Positions 60,920-64,000 of a stretch of DNA of 64,000 nt are shown one piece after another. How positions within the stretch are numbered: position 1 is the first letter of the stretch; every line of letters starts with the position of its first letter. Source of the stretch: Quercus robur (Eukaryota; Streptophyta; Magnoliopsida; Fagales; Fagaceae); assembly GCF_932294415.1 (NCBI RefSeq), contig NC_065544.1, positions 28,721,210-28,785,209 of the forward strand, in the 5' to 3' direction. Under the pieces are notes generated by a model. It had not been told where the DNA came from and searched no databases. It saw only the letters and a program-made list of their open reading frames with translations. A program made the translations under genes and the position numbers.

Positions 60920-61761
60920 CAGTGCCGGCTCAAGGCCTAGGCAAGTTAGGCCTAGGCCTAAGGCCCCACCAAAAAATAAAATTTTGCTTGGGAAAAAAGG
61001 CCCCACTTTTCATAATTAAATGCCAAAATTTTTATAAAATTATATATATTTTCTAAAGGTTGTACATTTTTTTTATTAGTGATGTACAAATTTTACTATT
61101 GACTTACAAATTGTTATGTTATTAATCACAAAAAACGTGATATAAACATTCATTAGTTAAATTGATGAAGTTCATCAATGAGAGATAATATCACATTATA
61201 TTTTGAACATTTTATAATACTTTTAATTAGCGCATTTTTCTTTTTCATTTCTATTAAGACTCTCAAAGTATAAGACCAATAGAATCTTAACTCAATTGAA
61301 ACCCTAAAATATTTCAAAAAGGTGTTGCAAATGTGTTAAATCATCAATTATAGATTAATCTCCCCTAATAGTTTGAGACTTTGATTTTTGTAAACTAATA
61401 TCCTACAAAACCATACACCAAATAATATCAATCTCTCTCTCTCTCTTAAAATCAAAATATAAAATTAAAAATTAGATTACAATTTTATTTAACTATGCAT
61501 CGTCTTATATCCAAAATAAAGTATCTTTTTCAATCGCAATATATTTTTATTTATTTTTACTAATATTTATAATTCAACTATGATATTCAATTCTCTATAT
61601 GAAATTAACATTAGTCTAGTTGGTATTATTTATGTATTTAATATATCAAATTAACCTTAATTTGATTAGTATTAAATAATTTTGTTTAATTAATATTTAC
61701 ATATTTAAGGCCCCGCATAAATTTTTCGCCTTAGGCCCCAAATTATGTTGGGCCGCCCCTG
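60920..61761. mobile_element. non-autonomous hAT transposon
   Basis: 842 bp, CAGTGCCGGC..GGCCGCCCCTG: the ends are imperfect inverted repeats of the CAG(T/G)G(C/G)CGGC type usual for hAT. A perfect 8 bp target duplication TATCCAAC flanks it (60912-60919, 61762-61769), the hAT length. Subterminal AAGGCCC/GGGCCTT-like blocks lie at both ends; the middle is AT-rich with no transposase. Confidence 0.85.
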
Positions 61762-61769
61762 TATCCAAC

Positions 61770-62519
61770 CAATGCACATCTTATTTTCATCAATAGAATA
61801 ATTCCAAAAAATCCATATAAATCATTAGAGGTCTCCATGAGTAAGTTGGATTTGGGTTTAAAGTAAAGCCGATGATCGACCCAATGCAATTGGTTTTTAA
61901 GATGCTAGAACCATTGTCGATTGTAAATATACAGTTTGTTTGCCGATTTGATGACAATACATTGGTAATTGGATTGGTCAAACTCATGAGTTGACATTGC
62001 GCTAGCAATCTCATAGTTGTTGACTCGAATTGTTGGGGCATGGGAGTTGTGATCTAGTGGAGATCTCGAAATTCCGTCAAAGGGCAATGGTGAATGGTGC
62101 AATCTAGTTACGATGACGAAGTCCAAACCTAGTGAGAGCAATTGAGTGAGACGGTAATACGTTAAATGAGAGAGAGAGTGTGTGTACTATTTATCAATCA
62201 AATCAATTTTATATTTTAATGTCATAAACCATGCTGTGTGGATAGAGAATGTTCAACCACAGTTTTATTCTGTTTTTCATGCTGCTATAGCTGGTCTTCT
62301 TTAATAAAGCTTTCAGGTTTTCTTCTCAACAAAAAAAAAAAATTTGTATTTTGACAAGTAAAAAAAACCGTTTGTATGTAATAAACACAATCTTTTTATA
62401 AAAATAAGATGACACACGAAATGATTGGTGTGCCAGCGAGTTGGTCTAAGTCAAACCACTCGGTTTCTATGGGTCTTTGGATACTCCATGCATGTTAGAA
62501 AATAAATAAAAATATTTTG

Positions 62520-62550
<31 letters not shown>

Positions 62551-62607
62551 AAATGACATGAAATGGAATTATTCATAGAATCAACATTATAGATATCTTC
62601 TCTGAAG
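61770..62607. other. spacer
   Basis: No gene seen. A (TAA)n microsatellite of about ten units lies at 62519-62549. Confidence 0.6.
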
Positions 62608-62802
62608 AATGCTAAAGGTACAAATTTTTTTACAAAAAAATTTACAAACTGCTGATGTGATAAGTAATTATTAGTAAATGAAAAAAGTGATATTAATGAT
62701 AAATTCAAATGAAAATTAATAAGAAGTTTATTACATTTTTTATTTTTTGTTACATTAACATTTTATAAAAATGTTATAAAATAGTTTGTGCTACTAGTAT
62801 TA
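62608..62802. mobile_element. MITE, second copy of the TAATGCTA family
   Basis: Left end AATGCTAAAGGTACAAATTTTTTTACA, right end with TTTATAAAAATGTTATAAAATAGTTTGTGC split before TAGTATTA. Same subterminal pattern and GATGTGATAAGTAATTATTAGTAAATG core as the copy at 3044-3205. Confidence 0.6.
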
Positions 62803-62984
62803 CTAACCTTTGCCAAAAACATTAGAGATGTATTAGATAAGACAGTGAATAATATAATATACGAAGAGACAGTCACAGATAGATAGACACAAAAAAAAAA
62901 CGAAAGTCTGCAATTGGGCACCGAGTCCATATTTTAAGCTACATTTGAGAATTGGTACCCTACTTTTGGCAGTAGCAATGAACA

Positions 62985-63619
62985 ATGAATTCATTAGGGC
63001 TCTTTATTCCAACTAACACCACCATTGGCATTGCCATAAATACAACAAATACTCCCTCTTCACTCTCCCATCTTCAACTCCTCCACTTTCCCATTCCTCC
63101 ATTTTCCAACAATTTCACCTCCTCAGGTCACTCTTTTTCTCTGAGTGTGTTCAATCTTTTTAAAAAAAATTTGGTTGTTTTCTAATTAAAAGAATTATCT
63201 TGGTTTAGTTTAATCTCAATTTCTTCTTTGATTACTGTTTTCTGTTCTTAATTAATCAATACCTGTCAGAAAAAGTATCTATCTTTATATACACACATAG
63301 GCACACATGTATGTGTATTTATGTATGTATGAGGCAGCATGGTTTTCAAATTTTGTTTTTTTCAAATGGGTTTGCTGGAAAAGGCTAGAATTCAATTTGG
63401 TTTTGTGCAGGAAGGAAGAAATTGGTGCTACGTGCGCAGAGTTTTGGATATAAGAGTGACTGTGATCATCAGCTAATTGATTTGATGGAGTCTGAGAAGG
63501 AGGTTGTGGAGTTGAACAGAAACCTCTATCCGGATATTGAGTCGTATAGTACTGGCTTTTTGAAGGTTTCTGACATTCACACAATCTATTGGGAGCAATC
63601 TGGAAACCCCAGTGGGCAT
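62985..63619 (+). CDS. PIP: proline iminopeptidase, N-terminal exons (partial)
   Basis: Exon 1 (62985-63126) and exon 2 (63411-63619) are joined by a GT-AG intron (CCTCAG|GTCACT to TTTGTGCAG|GAAGG); a donor GTGAGT closes exon 2 and the rest lies beyond the window. Exon 1 encodes a Ser/Thr-rich, acid-poor leader typical of plastid targeting, with R-K-K-L-V-L-R-A near its end. Exon 2 carries N-R-N-L-Y-P-D-I-E, S-T-G-F-L-K-V-S-D-I-H-T and Y-W-E-Q-S-G-N-P, the hallmark start of plant prolyl aminopeptidases (alpha/beta hydrolases that remove N-terminal proline). The catalytic G-G-S-W-G lies further on. An internal Met at 63485 matches the start of leaderless homologues. Confidence 0.88.
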
Positions 63620-64000
63620 GTGAGTGGCAATTGCCAATATGGGTCCTTTCTCTCTTTACTTGTCTGACTTCACAATTAGTTTATACATATTGGATAATTC
63701 AATGTTTATCGTTGCAAAGTTTTCATCCAAACCAGTCTGGTGGAATCTCCTTGGACTCATTATATGACAATTCAAATGATCATTCACCTGTACTTTTAGT
63801 TAGATGATCCATTTAAGCCTTTTAAACAAGTTGCATGACCATTAGATAGGTTATGAGACTAAAAGCATGTATGGACGGTCAGGTTTTGTCTAAACTGGTT
63901 TGGAGGAAAATTTTGTCCGTATTTTATCAGACATATGTACATTCCCAAATGGTTAATCAAATATATTATCGTTCTGATATATAGAGTTATGAGGCTTGCT
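63620..64000 (+). other. intron 2 of the iminopeptidase gene
   Basis: Begins GTGAGTGGC and shows no coding continuation before the window ends. Confidence 0.7.

Noticed and set aside
1-64000. tRNA genes, rRNA, CRISPR arrays, riboswitches
   Set aside because: None found; tRNA-like words occur only as retroelement primer sites (25007 and 44162-44175).

Overview
The window is nuclear DNA from a woody eudicot, most likely a rosid. AT-rich spacers, GT-AG introns, an LRR receptor kinase, a plastid-type proline iminopeptidase and Copia, SIRE-like and Tat-like retroelements all point to a plant. The style of the repeats reminds me of Fagaceae, but that is a guess. I found no tRNA, rRNA, CRISPR or prokaryotic feature.

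Layout. 1-1454: right-hand end of a Tat-lineage (Ty3/gypsy) fossil, with an antisense extra ORF and its 3' LTR. 1455-3885: AT-rich spacer with a small MITE and a scrap of a CC-NBS-LRR gene. 3886-7690: an old duplication in which a LINE fragment is followed by a citrate-binding-protein-like gene; the first copy (5058-5796) is intact, the second is a pseudogene. 7192-47515: the main structure, a tandem triplication of an 11.3 kb unit (A 7192-18460, B 18461-35448, C 35449-47515, C lacking the right third). Each unit holds a dead citrate-binding-like copy, an antisense fragment in which SMC4-like sequence is joined to the 3' end of a B3 gene, an intact intronless B3 (DUF313-type) gene on the minus strand, and a LINE fragment; A and B also carry a tail with a MITE, a 344 bp tandem repeat and a poly-G run. 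B is interrupted by a 5.9 kb SIRE-like non-autonomous element, C by a 4.5 kb Copia fossil, each with a perfect 5 bp target duplication and an empty site in the other units.

47516-54066: AT-rich spacer made of nested duplications (D1/D2 about 1.7-2 kb, F1/F2 about 0.4 kb) with a 753 bp solo LTR. 54565-57941: a complete two-exon RLK7-like LRR-XI receptor kinase. 58755-62802: transposon-rich spacer (Tourist-like MITE, LTR-like fragment, a hAT element with a clean 8 bp target duplication, a second copy of the first MITE family). 62985 to the end: first two exons of a proline iminopeptidase with a plastid transit peptide.

Probable working host genes are few: the citrate-binding-like gene, three near-identical B3 genes, the RLK7-like kinase and the iminopeptidase. 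They do not form a pathway. The main interest is the young triplication, the conflicting age signals inside it, the SMC4/B3 chimera it multiplied, and the antisense ORF of the Tat-like element.
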